DNA of 64,000 bases from JANQIO01 sp043585095 (GTDB taxonomy: Bacteria; Pseudomonadota; Gammaproteobacteria; Pseudomonadales; Halieaceae): assembly GCA_043585095.1 (NCBI GenBank), contig CP121321.1, positions 3,472,001 through 3,536,000 on the forward strand, in the 5' to 3' direction. The position numbers and the translations under genes were made by a program. The notes below the pieces were generated by a model, which did not search any database, had not been told where the DNA came from, and was given only the letters and a program-made list of their open reading frames with translations. This document shows, piece by piece, positions 25,395 through 33,874 of the stretch (position 1 is the stretch's first letter; every line of letters begins with the position of its first letter).

Positions 25395-26084
25395 TTGGCT
25401 TATAAAATGGTGCACAAAGCAACGCAGACGATACGCAGAACATCGCTGCTCGCCGGTTTCGTTCTCGCCGTAAGTGCCGGGCCGATGTTGGCTGCCGATT
25501 ATCTTTATCGCTATGTGAACGAAAACGGTATTACGGTGATCGACTATACGATCCCGCCGCAGTACGTTCAGCAGGGTTACGAGATACTCAATCGAGATGG
25601 CAGCCTGCACCGGGTGGTGCCTAGAACGCTGACTCAGGAAGAGCTCGCCGATCAGTCCGGACAGGCTTACCTGGACCGCATTGCCGCCGAAGAAGCTGAG
25701 CGTCTGCGCAAATGGGACGAATCGTTGATGCTGCGGTACTCCAGCATCGAAGACATTGAGGCGGCTCGGGACAGAGCGTTGAGTGAGTTACGCATCCGCA
25801 TCAGCATTCTGCGCTCTAATGTGCGCTCCTTGATGCAGCAAGTTGAAAGTAATCAGGAGCGAGCAGCTGATCTTGAGCGTCGCGGCCAAGCGGTCCCCGT
25901 TGAGCTTGTTGATGCGATTGATGGTCTGCGTGGCGAAATTGCTGAAACGGAGCGCGCTATCAGCGAGCGCATCCGTGAAATTGGCGCAGTCGAGCAGGGC
26001 TATCAACGCGACATTGATCGCTTCGCCACCTTACTCGACAAAGTTGAATTGCGCCGGCGTGCATCAAGCTCTGCGCGGGACTAA
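25395..26084 (+). CDS. exported coiled-coil protein with DUF4124-like N-terminus
   Basis: A protein of 225-229 residues with a signal peptide (SLLAGFVLAVSAGPMLA, cleavage before ADYLYR). Its first 50 mature residues, YLYRYVNENGITVIDYTIPP, resemble the DUF4124 domain (a short beta-rich domain common in proteobacterial envelope proteins). The remainder is charged and helical with heptad-like Leu/Ile/Val spacing, predicting a coiled coil. Function unknown. A TTG at 25395 has GAGGAAG ten bases upstream, while the ATG at 25407 is too far from it, so TTG is preferred. Confidence 0.75.
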   Translation: MAYKMVHKATQTIRRTSLLAGFVLAVSAGPMLAADYLYRYVNENGITVIDYTIPPQYVQQGYEILNRDGSLHRVVPRTLTQEELADQSGQAYLDRIAAEEAERLRKWDESLMLRYSSIEDIEAARDRALSELRIRISILRSNVRSLMQQVESNQERAADLERRGQAVPVELVDAIDGLRGEIAETERAISERIREIGAVEQGYQRDIDRFATLLDKVELRRRASSSARD

Positions 26085-26259
26085 AGGCACTCTCACGGGT
26101 TGTTTTGCAGAATTCGTATCGTTTGATGCGTCTGATATCTCTGAAGCTGAGTGCGGCTCAAGTGTGCATGCCTGAATGAGCCATGCGTAGGACTGAGTCG
26201 TAACTCGAATCCGTATCACCCGAAGTAGTAATTACCGCAAGCCGTGAAACAGACAGACT

Positions 26260-26892
26260 TCAGCCTGTGTTGCCGGGAGATACCTGTGCATTGGTGACCG
26301 CAGTCGGGCGGAAAAAGTCAGTGACAAGTAACGTCCACTGCTCTTGCCACGCGTCCATCGGGCTGCGTTGGAAGCCGCTGCGCACGTATTGGGATATCCG
26401 CCCCTCTGCGACGGCTAGCATCAAGTTGGCGGCCGCGGTAACCGTTATAACTGGACGCAGACCCTCTCGCATCTCCGCCTCTCGCAGCACCTGTTTTAGC
26501 TGCGTTTCGAAACGATCAAAAAGCTGTGCGACGCGAAGATGCAAGCGCTCGGTCTCACCGGCAAGCGCATCGCCAGTGAGTATTCGGGTGATGCCTGGGT
26601 TGCGCTCCGTAAAAGCCAGCAGCAAAGTTAGCATTTTTTCGCAACGAACCTCTGCAGTCGATTCTTCGGTGAGAATCAGATTGATGCGGCTAAACAGGGT
26701 TTCTTCAATGAACTCTATGAGACCCTCGAACATTTTAGACTTGCTGGGAAAATGCCGATAAAGCGCCGCTTCCGAAACGCCAACCTGCTTTGCGAGGCGC
26801 GCAGTGGTAATGCGCTCCCCAGGATTGGCCTCCAGCATTTGCGCCAGGGCTTCCAGAATCTGTTGGCGCCTTTGTGATTTTCTCGGTGACAT
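26260..26892 (-). CDS. slmA: nucleoid occlusion factor SlmA
   Basis: A 210-residue TetR-family protein. The N-terminal HTH reads RITTARLAKQVGVSEAALYRHFPSK, and FEGLIEFIEETLFSRIN and NPGITRILTGDALAGE follow, which are SlmA-specific. SlmA binds chromosomal sites and FtsZ to block division over the nucleoid. The position beside argB/algC/coaBC matches slmA in other gammaproteobacteria. The 175-bp gap on its 3' side (26085-26259) shows nothing I can identify. The 246-bp gap on its 5' side has runs of T on the plus strand but no clear element. Confidence 0.93.
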   Translation of the reverse strand: MSPRKSQRRQQILEALAQMLEANPGERITTARLAKQVGVSEAALYRHFPSKSKMFEGLIEFIEETLFSRINLILTEESTAEVRCEKMLTLLLAFTERNPGITRILTGDALAGETERLHLRVAQLFDRFETQLKQVLREAEMREGLRPVITVTAAANLMLAVAEGRISQYVRSGFQRSPMDAWQEQWTLLVTDFFRPTAVTNAQVSPGNTG

Positions 26893-27138
26893 GAGTCAAC
26901 TACGTTATAGAACGTGATAAAGCCACAACTGCGGCGACAACTAACTATGCTAGCCCCAAGGTAGGAGAGCTGCAAGAAATAGACCGCAAAGGAGCCAAGG
27001 TTTTTTACAATCCGGGTTTTTAGAAGCTGGTTTTCCGGGCTTTGTGTTTTTAGGTTCAGGCTTTTTTGCAGCGAGAGTTTTGAGACGGAGATTTTTGGCG
27101 TTACAGCTTTGAGCACCAACAGGGTTGTGACCAGGGCG

Positions 27139-28032
27139 TCACGCGCGATTGTTTATCATCGTGCCCACGCCTTCCGCGGTAAAAACTTCTAGCAGCACGG
27201 CATGCGGAACGCGCCCATCAATAATATGAGCGCTCTTCACGCCGCTCTTTACCGCGTCCAGCGCGCATTGGATCTTGGGCAGCATGCCGCCCTGAACGGT
27301 GCCGTCCGCCAACAACGTTTCGGTACGTGAAATGGACAAACCCGTTAGCAACTCACCGGCTTTGTCGAGCAAGCCGTCGACGTTGGTCAGCAGCATCAGC
27401 TTTTCAGCCTGCATAACTTCAGCCAATTTTCCTGCCACCAGGTCAGCGTTAATGTTGTATGAGCGACCGTCGCTGCCAACGCCGATAGGCGCAATGACCG
27501 GAATAAAGTTACTGTTTTGAATCATGCTTAGTACTTCAATATCGATTTTTTCGACTTCACCGACCTGCCCGATATCAATTATTTCAGGCGCCTGAACTCT
27601 AGGAGTTTGGCGTGTCACCTCCATCTTGCGTGCGCGGATGAGTTGGCCGTCTTTACCGGTTACGCCAATGGCTTTGCCGCCGGCACGATTGATGCTGGAT
27701 ACGATCTCTTTATTAACCGAGGCGCCCAACACCATCTCAACCACGTCCATGGTGTCGCTGTCGGTCACGCGCATTCCGTCGACAAATTCGGATTTGATTC
27801 CCAACCTTTCCAGATGTGCGCCAATTTGTGGGCCGCCGCCATGTACGACGATGGGGTTGACCCCTACTAACTTCATTAGCACGACGTCCCGTGCAAAGCT
27901 CTCGTGCAGCGCTGGGTCCACCATGGCGTTGCCGCCAAACTTTATAACCAGAGTCTTGCCGGTAAATTGCTGGATATAGGGGAGCGCTTCGGTCAGGACT
28001 TCAGCGATGCGCAGCGCAGACTCACGTGCCAT
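27139..28032 (-). CDS. argB: acetylglutamate kinase
   Basis: A 297-residue kinase that phosphorylates N-acetylglutamate in arginine synthesis. Motifs are KTLVIKFGGNAMVDPALHES, VVHGGGPQIGAHLERLGI, EFVDGMRVTD, YNINADLVAGKLAEVMQAEKL and GTVQGGMLPKIQCALDAVKSG. The N-terminal extension before the kinase core and this length are typical of arginine-feedback-inhibited enzymes, so allosteric control is likely. It starts one base after the algC stop, so the two are cotranscribed. Confidence 0.97.
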   Translation of the reverse strand: MARESALRIAEVLTEALPYIQQFTGKTLVIKFGGNAMVDPALHESFARDVVLMKLVGVNPIVVHGGGPQIGAHLERLGIKSEFVDGMRVTDSDTMDVVEMVLGASVNKEIVSSINRAGGKAIGVTGKDGQLIRARKMEVTRQTPRVQAPEIIDIGQVGEVEKIDIEVLSMIQNSNFIPVIAPIGVGSDGRSYNINADLVAGKLAEVMQAEKLMLLTNVDGLLDKAGELLTGLSISRTETLLADGTVQGGMLPKIQCALDAVKSGVKSAHIIDGRVPHAVLLEVFTAEGVGTMINNRA

Positions 28033-28033
28033 A

Positions 28034-30616
28034 TCAGAAACTGCCGTCTAGCGCTGGCGCTATCTCAGCCAGCTGATCGCGAAATAATTGCTTGATACGC
28101 TCCAGGGCATCGGCGTCGTGACCTTCGAAGCGCGCAGTTAATGCCGGAGTAGTATTTGAGGCTCGCAGCAGTCCCCAGCCGTCATTGAAGTCTACCCGTA
28201 TGCCGTCAAGGCTGGTGACCTTGCCGTTACCAAACTGCGCGTGCTCGATGAGCTCTTGAATAATGTTGAACTTCTCATCGTCGGCCACTGGAATTTTAAT
28301 TTCGGGCGTGTTGGCGGTTTGCGGGTACTCCTCCAACAAGGTCAGCAAATCCAGGCCGGTGCCGCTGACGATTTCTGCCAGTCGAGCGGTAGCGTAAACG
28401 GCATCGTCAAATCCAAACCAGCGCTCTCCAAAATATACGTGTCCGGAAAACTCGCCGCCCAGGAGCGCGCCGGTTTCCATTATCTTCTGGCGCATAAAGG
28501 CATGACCCGTTTTCCATAATATTGGCCTGCCGCCATGCTTGCTGACCAACTGGGTCAGGTGGCGGCTGCACTTCACGTCAAATACGACATCTGCGCCAGG
28601 GTTTCTGGACACCACGTCCTGTGCAAACATCATCAGCAGCAAGTCATTGCGCACGATTTCGCCGTTGCCGGCGACAACGGTAAGTCGGTCGCCGTCGCCG
28701 TCGTAGGCAACACCGAAATCGGCTCCCTCTTCCAGTACCTTTGCCTGCAAGTCCGCCAGGTTCTCATCTACTGCCGGGTCCGGGTGATGGTTCGGGAAGT
28801 TGCCATCAATGTCGCAGTACAAACGCACAACCTCACAGCCCAGCGCTTCAAGCGTGCGCGGACCGATATCGCCTGCCGCTCCGTTACCTGCGTCTACTAC
28901 AATTTTCAGGGGCGAACTAATGGCGATATCGCCGGCGACAGCATCCAGATAACTGCTCTTGACGTCTTGTTTGGCCAGGCGACCTGCGCCGCTACTAAAC
29001 TGGCCTGCCTCCATGCGGGATTGCAGAGCTAGCAGGGCATCATCCGCTAGCGGCTTGCCAGCGAGGGTGATCTTAAACCCGTTGTAGTCTGCAGGGTTGT
29101 GACTGGCGGTCACCATGACGCCCGTTTGGGTGCTAGTCGTGTGCGTAGCGAAATACATCAGCGGTGTCGGTGCCAGACCAATATCGATGACGTCACGACC
29201 ACTATCAAGCAAGCCTTTCACAAGGGCATTTTTGATAGAAGCACTGGATAGCCTGCCGTCGGAGCCAACCACCAGTGCCTGCTGCCCTTCTTCTTCCGCT
29301 AGAGTGCCCAGAGCGAGGCCAAGTCGGTTGGCAAACTCCTCGTTGATTTCGGACCCCACCAAACCGCGTATGTCATAGGCGCGAAACACGTGCTCTGGGA
29401 ATGCTGTGGCCGATGCAGCGGACTCTTCGTTCGCGCCTTGTTTTGCATCCCCTGCTGCGCCCTCTTCATGGTTTTCAACACTGTCTTCAAAATCGTCTTC
29501 AACCACCCCGATGCCACTCGTGGAGTCCTCTCTTGCCTGTCGGGCAACATTGGCGACGCTACCTTTTTTGCCTGCGCCCAGCGTCGTCGCTTTGCGTAGC
29601 GTGACGCGACGCAGTTGCCTGGCCAGTGGCAGTAGCTCGGGAACCGAAACCGTCAGTGCGCTCTTTCGGTCTGCGCCGCTGCTAATGCGATCTACCTCGG
29701 TTCGCAGTACCCGCTGCAGCGACAACAAAAACATCACCATGCCGGCCAGAACCACGACCAGCGCTGCCGCAAACGCGATTACGGGCGCCGTATTGCTGAC
29801 CCCATAAAGACTTAGCATCTGGCCAGAAGGAGTGAAGCGCAGATGCCATTTGCCGCCGTTAAGCAGGGTATCTGCCTGAAAGGCGTCGGCGGCACCGGTA
29901 CCGGCAGCGGCGATGACGTCAGTGCGGGTAAAGTTGCCGCTGCGGTAGACCTGCTGCAGTTCGCTGCGACCGAGTTCTTCGCCCATTGCAGCCAGCGCCG
30001 TTGTGAACACCTGATTGTCCAGCGTCGCCAGAATGACAGCGCGTTTGTTGTTCAGGCGTGGGTGCTGCACGCCCTCGGCGAGAGATGTGAGCCAGCGGTC
30101 ACCGAATTCATAGGATTCGGGCTGAGTACTTTCGCCTTGCGTGGTGCGGCGCAGCAAATCGACCTCAATATGATTGCGTAGGCCCAAAGCGGCGCTTTCC
30201 AGTGTCGCCGTGCCGAGTTCGCCAATCGCTATCAGGCGAAGGCTGGTCACCCCCGGGAAATAATCAAGCATGGCGGTTTCAACCAGCGCTAAATCGTCGG
30301 CATCGCCGGAGCTGATTGCCGATAGTGCAAGTGGCGACAGTGCGGCAGCGGCCAGTCGCTCCCGATATTGCAGTAGCAAGCTCTCTACGCTGGCCGCCTG
30401 TTGTGCAGCATGACTGCGCGCAGCACGCACGATCTGCTGCTCTTGAAGCGCGGCGTCTCTAATCAGCAACAAATAGACAAAGCAGCCCAGCAGCGGCAGC
30501 AGGATGGCGAGCAAGGTGATCAACCACTGTCTGTGCAGCGCATTGCCGTCGCCAGAAATTCCCTGGGTAATCTCGGCGCCAACGTCTTCCTCAACAGGTT
30601 TCTTTTTCTTTAGCAT
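28034..30616 (-). CDS. algC: phosphomannomutase/phosphoglucomutase with membrane-anchored N-terminal domain
   Basis: An 860-residue protein. From about residue 410 it is a bifunctional hexose phosphomutase (VFRAYDIRGLVG, TASHNPADYNGFK with the phosphoserine, YDGDGDRLTVV for Mg, GGEFSGHVYFGE, RASNTTPALTARFE) supplying Man-1-P and Glc-1-P for LPS and exopolysaccharide. The first 300 residues hold two membrane helices (about 30-52 and 280-303) around a periplasmic sensor-like region, then a low-complexity acidic linker. Extended AlgC forms are known in Pseudomonas; the N-terminal role is not. It is cotranscribed with argB. The 349-bp gap upstream contains no dut gene, only AT-rich sequence and an imperfect TGAAAAGA/TCTTTTCA inverted repeat. 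Confidence 0.94.
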   Translation of the reverse strand: MLKKKKPVEEDVGAEITQGISGDGNALHRQWLITLLAILLPLLGCFVYLLLIRDAALQEQQIVRAARSHAAQQAASVESLLLQYRERLAAAALSPLALSAISSGDADDLALVETAMLDYFPGVTSLRLIAIGELGTATLESAALGLRNHIEVDLLRRTTQGESTQPESYEFGDRWLTSLAEGVQHPRLNNKRAVILATLDNQVFTTALAAMGEELGRSELQQVYRSGNFTRTDVIAAAGTGAADAFQADTLLNGGKWHLRFTPSGQMLSLYGVSNTAPVIAFAAALVVVLAGMVMFLLSLQRVLRTEVDRISSGADRKSALTVSVPELLPLARQLRRVTLRKATTLGAGKKGSVANVARQAREDSTSGIGVVEDDFEDSVENHEEGAAGDAKQGANEESAASATAFPEHVFRAYDIRGLVGSEINEEFANRLGLALGTLAEEEGQQALVVGSDGRLSSASIKNALVKGLLDSGRDVIDIGLAPTPLMYFATHTTSTQTGVMVTASHNPADYNGFKITLAGKPLADDALLALQSRMEAGQFSSGAGRLAKQDVKSSYLDAVAGDIAISSPLKIVVDAGNGAAGDIGPRTLEALGCEVVRLYCDIDGNFPNHHPDPAVDENLADLQAKVLEEGADFGVAYDGDGDRLTVVAGNGEIVRNDLLLMMFAQDVVSRNPGADVVFDVKCSRHLTQLVSKHGGRPILWKTGHAFMRQKIMETGALLGGEFSGHVYFGERWFGFDDAVYATARLAEIVSGTGLDLLTLLEEYPQTANTPEIKIPVADDEKFNIIQELIEHAQFGNGKVTSLDGIRVDFNDGWGLLRASNTTPALTARFEGHDADALERIKQLFRDQLAEIAPALDGSF

Positions 30617-30965
30617 GCTTGGTACAACGCTTCTCTAATCGTTTGGCGGCTGCTTGGTGGGCCGGGCTGCGGATTATTGTTCTTTTGACCCAGAGCGCTT
30701 CCTATCCTGCTCGATGGGAGCTGACGAATATCTTGAAAAGAGAATAGCAGACGCTTTTCTTTTCAGATATCTCACTCAACTCGTTCACATACCGATTTAC
30801 ACAACACTTTCCCTTAACACTCTTACTGAACCATGTGGTCGCCGTCGCGACAGATAGTTAGTGTTAAGCGCTTGTTATAAAGCAAAGCGAGTATCCGGGC
30901 CAGTGTAAAACATTGATTCACATCCAGAGTTCGGCTGCGCATGGAGCGCCACCCGGCAATGGGCG

Positions 30966-32174
30966 TTAAGTAGATTTAGCGGTCGCCATTTGGTGCGCGA
31001 TCTGTTTCAGGATTTCTCCCGCCATATGACCTTTATTGCTCAAAGGCAGATCCTGCCGTCCGCCTTGCCATAGTATGGTGGCGGCATTTTGCTCGCTGTT
31101 GAAACCGGATTCGCTGGACGACACATCGTTAGCGACGATCATATCGAGTCCCTTGGCACCAAGCTTGGCTTCTGCGTAGGCCAGTAAGTCTTGAGTTTCT
31201 GCTGCAAAGCCAACAGTAAAGGGCGCAGGTGACAGGTTCGCAACCGCGGCGATGATGTCGGGGTTTTTCACCATTTCCAGGGTGACGGTCTCGCCCTGCT
31301 TTTTGATTTTTTGATCCTGCACATTCGCTGGTCGATAATCAGCAACCGCAGCGCAGCCTATAAAGAGGTCACAGTTAGCCGCCTGCTCTTGTGCGGCAGC
31401 GTGCATATCGTCGGCGCTTACCACGTCAATGCGTTGCACTTGCCCAGGAGTTTCCAATGTCACCGGCCCCGCGATCAGGGTGGTGACCGCACCCGCTTCC
31501 ACAGCGGCCCGCGCCAGCGCAAAACCCATTTTCCCGGAACTGTGATTACTGATATAGCGCACGGGGTCGAGAGCCTCCCGTGTCGGACCTGCTGTGATCA
31601 CGACTCTAACGCCGTCCAGCAGCCGCGACGTGAACAGGCTTTCGGTCGCCGCAACAATAAGCGCTGGGTCATGCATGCGCCCTGGGCCAATATCGCCACA
31701 GGCCTGGGAACCGTCGTCCGGGCCAGCGATATGCATACCGCGGTTGCGTAGCGTTTCAACATTTTCCAGTGTTGCGGGGTCGCGCCACATCTGCTGGTTC
31801 ATTGCTGGCGCGACGACCAGCGGGGCAGGTGTTGCCAACACCAGCGTGGTCAGCAGATCGTCAGCGCGACCTTGCGCGATGCGGCTAATGACGTCCGCTG
31901 TGGCGGGAGCAATCACTACCGCATCCGCCCACCGCGCCAGCTCGATATGACCCATACCCGCTTCGGCTTCTGCGTCCAGCAACTCAAGATGTACAGGCTG
32001 ACCCGACAGGGCTTGCAGGGTTAGGGGTGTAATGAACTCAGTTGCGCCGTGCGTCATCACCACACGCACATTTGCGCCGGCTTCGCGCAAATCACGCACT
32101 AACTGTGCAGATTTATAGGCGGCGATACCGCCAGTCACACCCAGCAGCACGTTTCGGTTGTAAAGTCGCCCCAT
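30966..32174 (-). CDS. coaBC: bifunctional phosphopantothenoylcysteine decarboxylase/synthetase
   Basis: A 402-residue CoaBC (Dfp) for CoA synthesis. The N-terminal flavin-dependent decarboxylase half shows GVTGGIAAYKSAQLVRDL, MTHGATEFITPLTLQALSG, APATADVISRIAQGRADD and VVAPAMNQQMW. The C-terminal CTP-dependent ligase half shows ITAGPTREALDPVRYISNHSSGKMG, GCAAVADYRP, NPDIIAAV and MIVANDVSSSESGF. Divergent from radC across 91 bp. In Pseudomonas dut separates it from algC, but here only non-coding sequence does. Confidence 0.97.
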   Translation of the reverse strand: MGRLYNRNVLLGVTGGIAAYKSAQLVRDLREAGANVRVVMTHGATEFITPLTLQALSGQPVHLELLDAEAEAGMGHIELARWADAVVIAPATADVISRIAQGRADDLLTTLVLATPAPLVVAPAMNQQMWRDPATLENVETLRNRGMHIAGPDDGSQACGDIGPGRMHDPALIVAATESLFTSRLLDGVRVVITAGPTREALDPVRYISNHSSGKMGFALARAAVEAGAVTTLIAGPVTLETPGQVQRIDVVSADDMHAAAQEQAANCDLFIGCAAVADYRPANVQDQKIKKQGETVTLEMVKNPDIIAAVANLSPAPFTVGFAAETQDLLAYAEAKLGAKGLDMIVANDVSSSESGFNSEQNAATILWQGGRQDLPLSNKGHMAGEILKQIAHQMATAKST

Positions 32175-32265
32175 GGGAGTAGCTACCGCTCGGAAAAGGC
32201 CTGCTACGATACCACCCGTACAGTGTTTTTACATACGCCGGTTTTGTGCTGCAGGGAGGTAGCTC

Positions 32266-32940
32266 ATGCGCGTGTCGAGTGTGCCGGTGCAGGACAGGCC
32301 GCGTGAAAAACTGTCTCGCTACGGCGTCAGGTCCTTAAGTGACGCGGAGCTGCTGGCGGTACTGTTGGGCACGGGCGGCGGCGGTCGTAGCGTTGTGGAG
32401 CTGTCGGTTGCCTTGTTGGAGCGATTTGGAGGCTGGCACGCTTTATTGGCTGCTTCGCTGTCCGAGCTATCGATAGAGCCCGGCATGGGTCTCGCCAAAG
32501 CCAGCGTTTTGCAGGCATCGATGGAACTGGCGAGACGACACGGGCAGGAGTCGCTTCGCCACGGTGCAGTACTAACCAGTCCTGGGCAGACTCGACAGTT
32601 CTTGCAGGCGCACCTGCGCGACGGATCACGCGAGATATTTTGCTGCCTGTTCCTGGATGCGCAGCACGGGTTGATTCGCTGTGAGGATCTGTTTCTGGGC
32701 ACCCTTGATGGTGCTGCAGTGTACCCGCGGATAGTGCTGCAACGAGCCCTGTCGCTGCAGGCTGCGGCCGTAATCTTTGCGCACAACCACCCATCGGGAG
32801 TGGCTGAACCCAGCGCTGCTGATCGCCGAATTACCGAGCGCCTTCAGGCGGCGCTGGCGCTGATCGATATCCGGGTTCTCGACCACATTATTGTAGGCCG
32901 CGGGGCAACGTACTCATTCGCCGAGGGCGGTTTGCTATGA
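32266..32940 (+). CDS. radC: RadC family protein
   Basis: A 224-residue RadC (JAMM/MPN+ fold). It opens RPREKLSRYGVRSLSDAELLAVLLGTG, then a helix-hairpin-helix-like segment (GLAKASVLQASMELARR), and carries the metal motif FAHNHPSGVAEPSAADRRIT near the C-terminus. The assignment to DNA repair is historical and the biochemical role is uncertain. GGGAGG precedes the ATG. The stop is followed by short direct repeats and then the rpmB promoter region. Confidence 0.95.
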   Translation: MRVSSVPVQDRPREKLSRYGVRSLSDAELLAVLLGTGGGGRSVVELSVALLERFGGWHALLAASLSELSIEPGMGLAKASVLQASMELARRHGQESLRHGAVLTSPGQTRQFLQAHLRDGSREIFCCLFLDAQHGLIRCEDLFLGTLDGAAVYPRIVLQRALSLQAAAVIFAHNHPSGVAEPSAADRRITERLQAALALIDIRVLDHIIVGRGATYSFAEGGLL

Positions 32941-32943
32941 ACT

Positions 32944-32991
32944 GCCCAGAGCGGGGTGCGATAAAAAGCCCAGAGCGGGGTGCGATAAAAA
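32944..32991. repeat. 24-bp tandem repeat, two exact copies plus a degenerate third
   Basis: GCCCAGAGCGGGGTGCGATAAAAA occurs at 32944-32967 and 32968-32991 without change, then a diverged copy begins GCCTGGAGCGCTTGCTATAAA. It starts three bases after the radC stop codon. The rest of the 301-bp gap to rpmB holds the rpmB promoter and leader. Confidence 0.85.
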
Positions 32992-33092
32992 GCCTGGAGC
33001 GCTTGCTATAAATTAACGCAGCTTGCGCTCTGGATGTCGGTTGTCGGCCTGCAGCCTGCTGACCGACTGCGAATACAAGGCGACAGCTTTCC

Positions 33093-33121
33093 TTGTGTAA
33101 ACAGAGGTGTTCTGGTATAAA
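33093..33121 (+). promoter_or_regulatory. probable sigma-70 promoter of rpmB-rpmG
   Basis: TTGTGT (33093-33098) and TATAAA (33116-33121) are separated by 17 bases. The -10 matches 5 of 6 consensus bases and the -35 only 3 of 6. It would give an rpmB leader of about 110 nt, long enough for the autogenous control often seen at ribosomal protein operons, though no structure was verified. Confidence 0.4.
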
Positions 33122-33241
33122 GTCGCGCTCGTTTCGGCATCCCCCCGGCAACACGTCAGGGTTCGCCCGCCTGTATTTGTTACACGTACCGTTAAAAGTA
33201 GTCTGAGCGCATCTTTAAATTGCGCCTGAGAGTGAGTCATC

Positions 33242-33478
33242 ATGGCCAGAGTATGTCAGGTGACGGGTAAGCGCCCGGTCACTGGAAATAACGTATCCCA
33301 CGCGAAGAACCGCACTAAGCGGCGGTTTTTGCCGAACCTGCATCACCACCGTTTTTGGGTGGAGTCCGAGAAGCGCTTTGTACGCCTTCGTGTCTCCAGC
33401 AAAGGCATGCGCATCATCGATAAGAAGGGCATCGATGACGTGCTGTCGGATATTCGTGCCCGCGGTGAGAAGGTCTAA
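33242..33478 (+). CDS. rpmB: 50S ribosomal protein L28
   Basis: A 78-residue L28 (E. coli 78) beginning MARVCQVTGKRPVTGNNVSHAKNRTKRRF in pieces ARVCQVTGKRP and GNNVSHAKN, and ending DDVLSDIRARGEKV. It binds 23S rRNA in the large subunit. It is the first gene of the usual rpmB-rpmG pair, 26 bp before rpmG. Confidence 0.98.
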   Translation: MARVCQVTGKRPVTGNNVSHAKNRTKRRFLPNLHHHRFWVESEKRFVRLRVSSKGMRIIDKKGIDDVLSDIRARGEKV

Positions 33479-33504
33479 ACAGACCTGTTTCGAGGAGAAT
33501 AGAC

Positions 33505-33660
33505 ATGAGAGAAAAGATTAAGCTCGTATCGTCGGCCGGCACTGGTCATTTCTACACCACGGATAAGAACAAGCGTAATACGCCTGACAAGATGGAAATG
33601 AAGAAGTACGACCCAGTGGTCCGTAAGCACGTGATGTACAAAGAGTCCAAGATTAAGTAA
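33505..33660 (+). CDS. rpmG: 50S ribosomal protein L33
   Basis: A 51-residue L33 starting MREKIKLVSSAGTGHFYTT and ending YDPVVRKHVMYKESKIK, the expected length and sequence. The zinc-binding CxxC pairs found in some L33 forms are absent, so this is the Cys-minus type. CGAGGAG lies about 9 bases before the ATG. It is followed directly by two hairpins, the second a strong terminator. Confidence 0.97.
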   Translation: MREKIKLVSSAGTGHFYTTDKNKRNTPDKMEMKKYDPVVRKHVMYKESKIK

Positions 33661-33675
33661 CCATTGGGCAGCGCT

Positions 33676-33721
33676 GACGGCTTCAGGCCGTCGCCGAAAA
33701 CCCGCCGCGGCGGGTTTTTTT
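33676..33721 (+). terminator. rho-independent terminator of rpmB-rpmG
   Basis: Two hairpins follow rpmG. GACGGC-TTCAG-GCCGTC (33676-33692) comes first, then the perfect 14-bp palindrome CCCGCCGCGGCGGG (33701-33714) with seven T residues behind it and an A-run in front. The second is a clear intrinsic terminator. Confidence 0.9.
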
Positions 33722-33766
33722 GTGTCTGAGAGATTTGTGGGCATGGCTTGCCTGGATGGCCGTGTG

Positions 33767-33832
33767 CGGGCCTCCCTGAGCGGGCCTCCCTGAGCGGGCC
33801 TCCCTGAGCGGGCCTCCCTGAGCGGGCCTCCC
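33767..33832. repeat. 14-bp tandem repeat, four full copies plus a partial
   Basis: CGGGCCTCCCTGAG is repeated exactly at 33767, 33781, 33795 and 33809, and a fifth copy is cut after ten bases (33823-33832). The array lies between the rpmG terminator and mutM, 42 bases before the mutM start, so it is likely in or next to the mutM promoter region. Confidence 0.92.
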
Positions 33833-33874
33833 TATGGCAACAAGTTGATTGCGAGCTGAGTAAGAAGAAAGACC

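Noticed and set aside
33767..33832. CRISPR array
   Set aside because: Units are contiguous 14-bp copies without spacers, so it is a plain tandem repeat.
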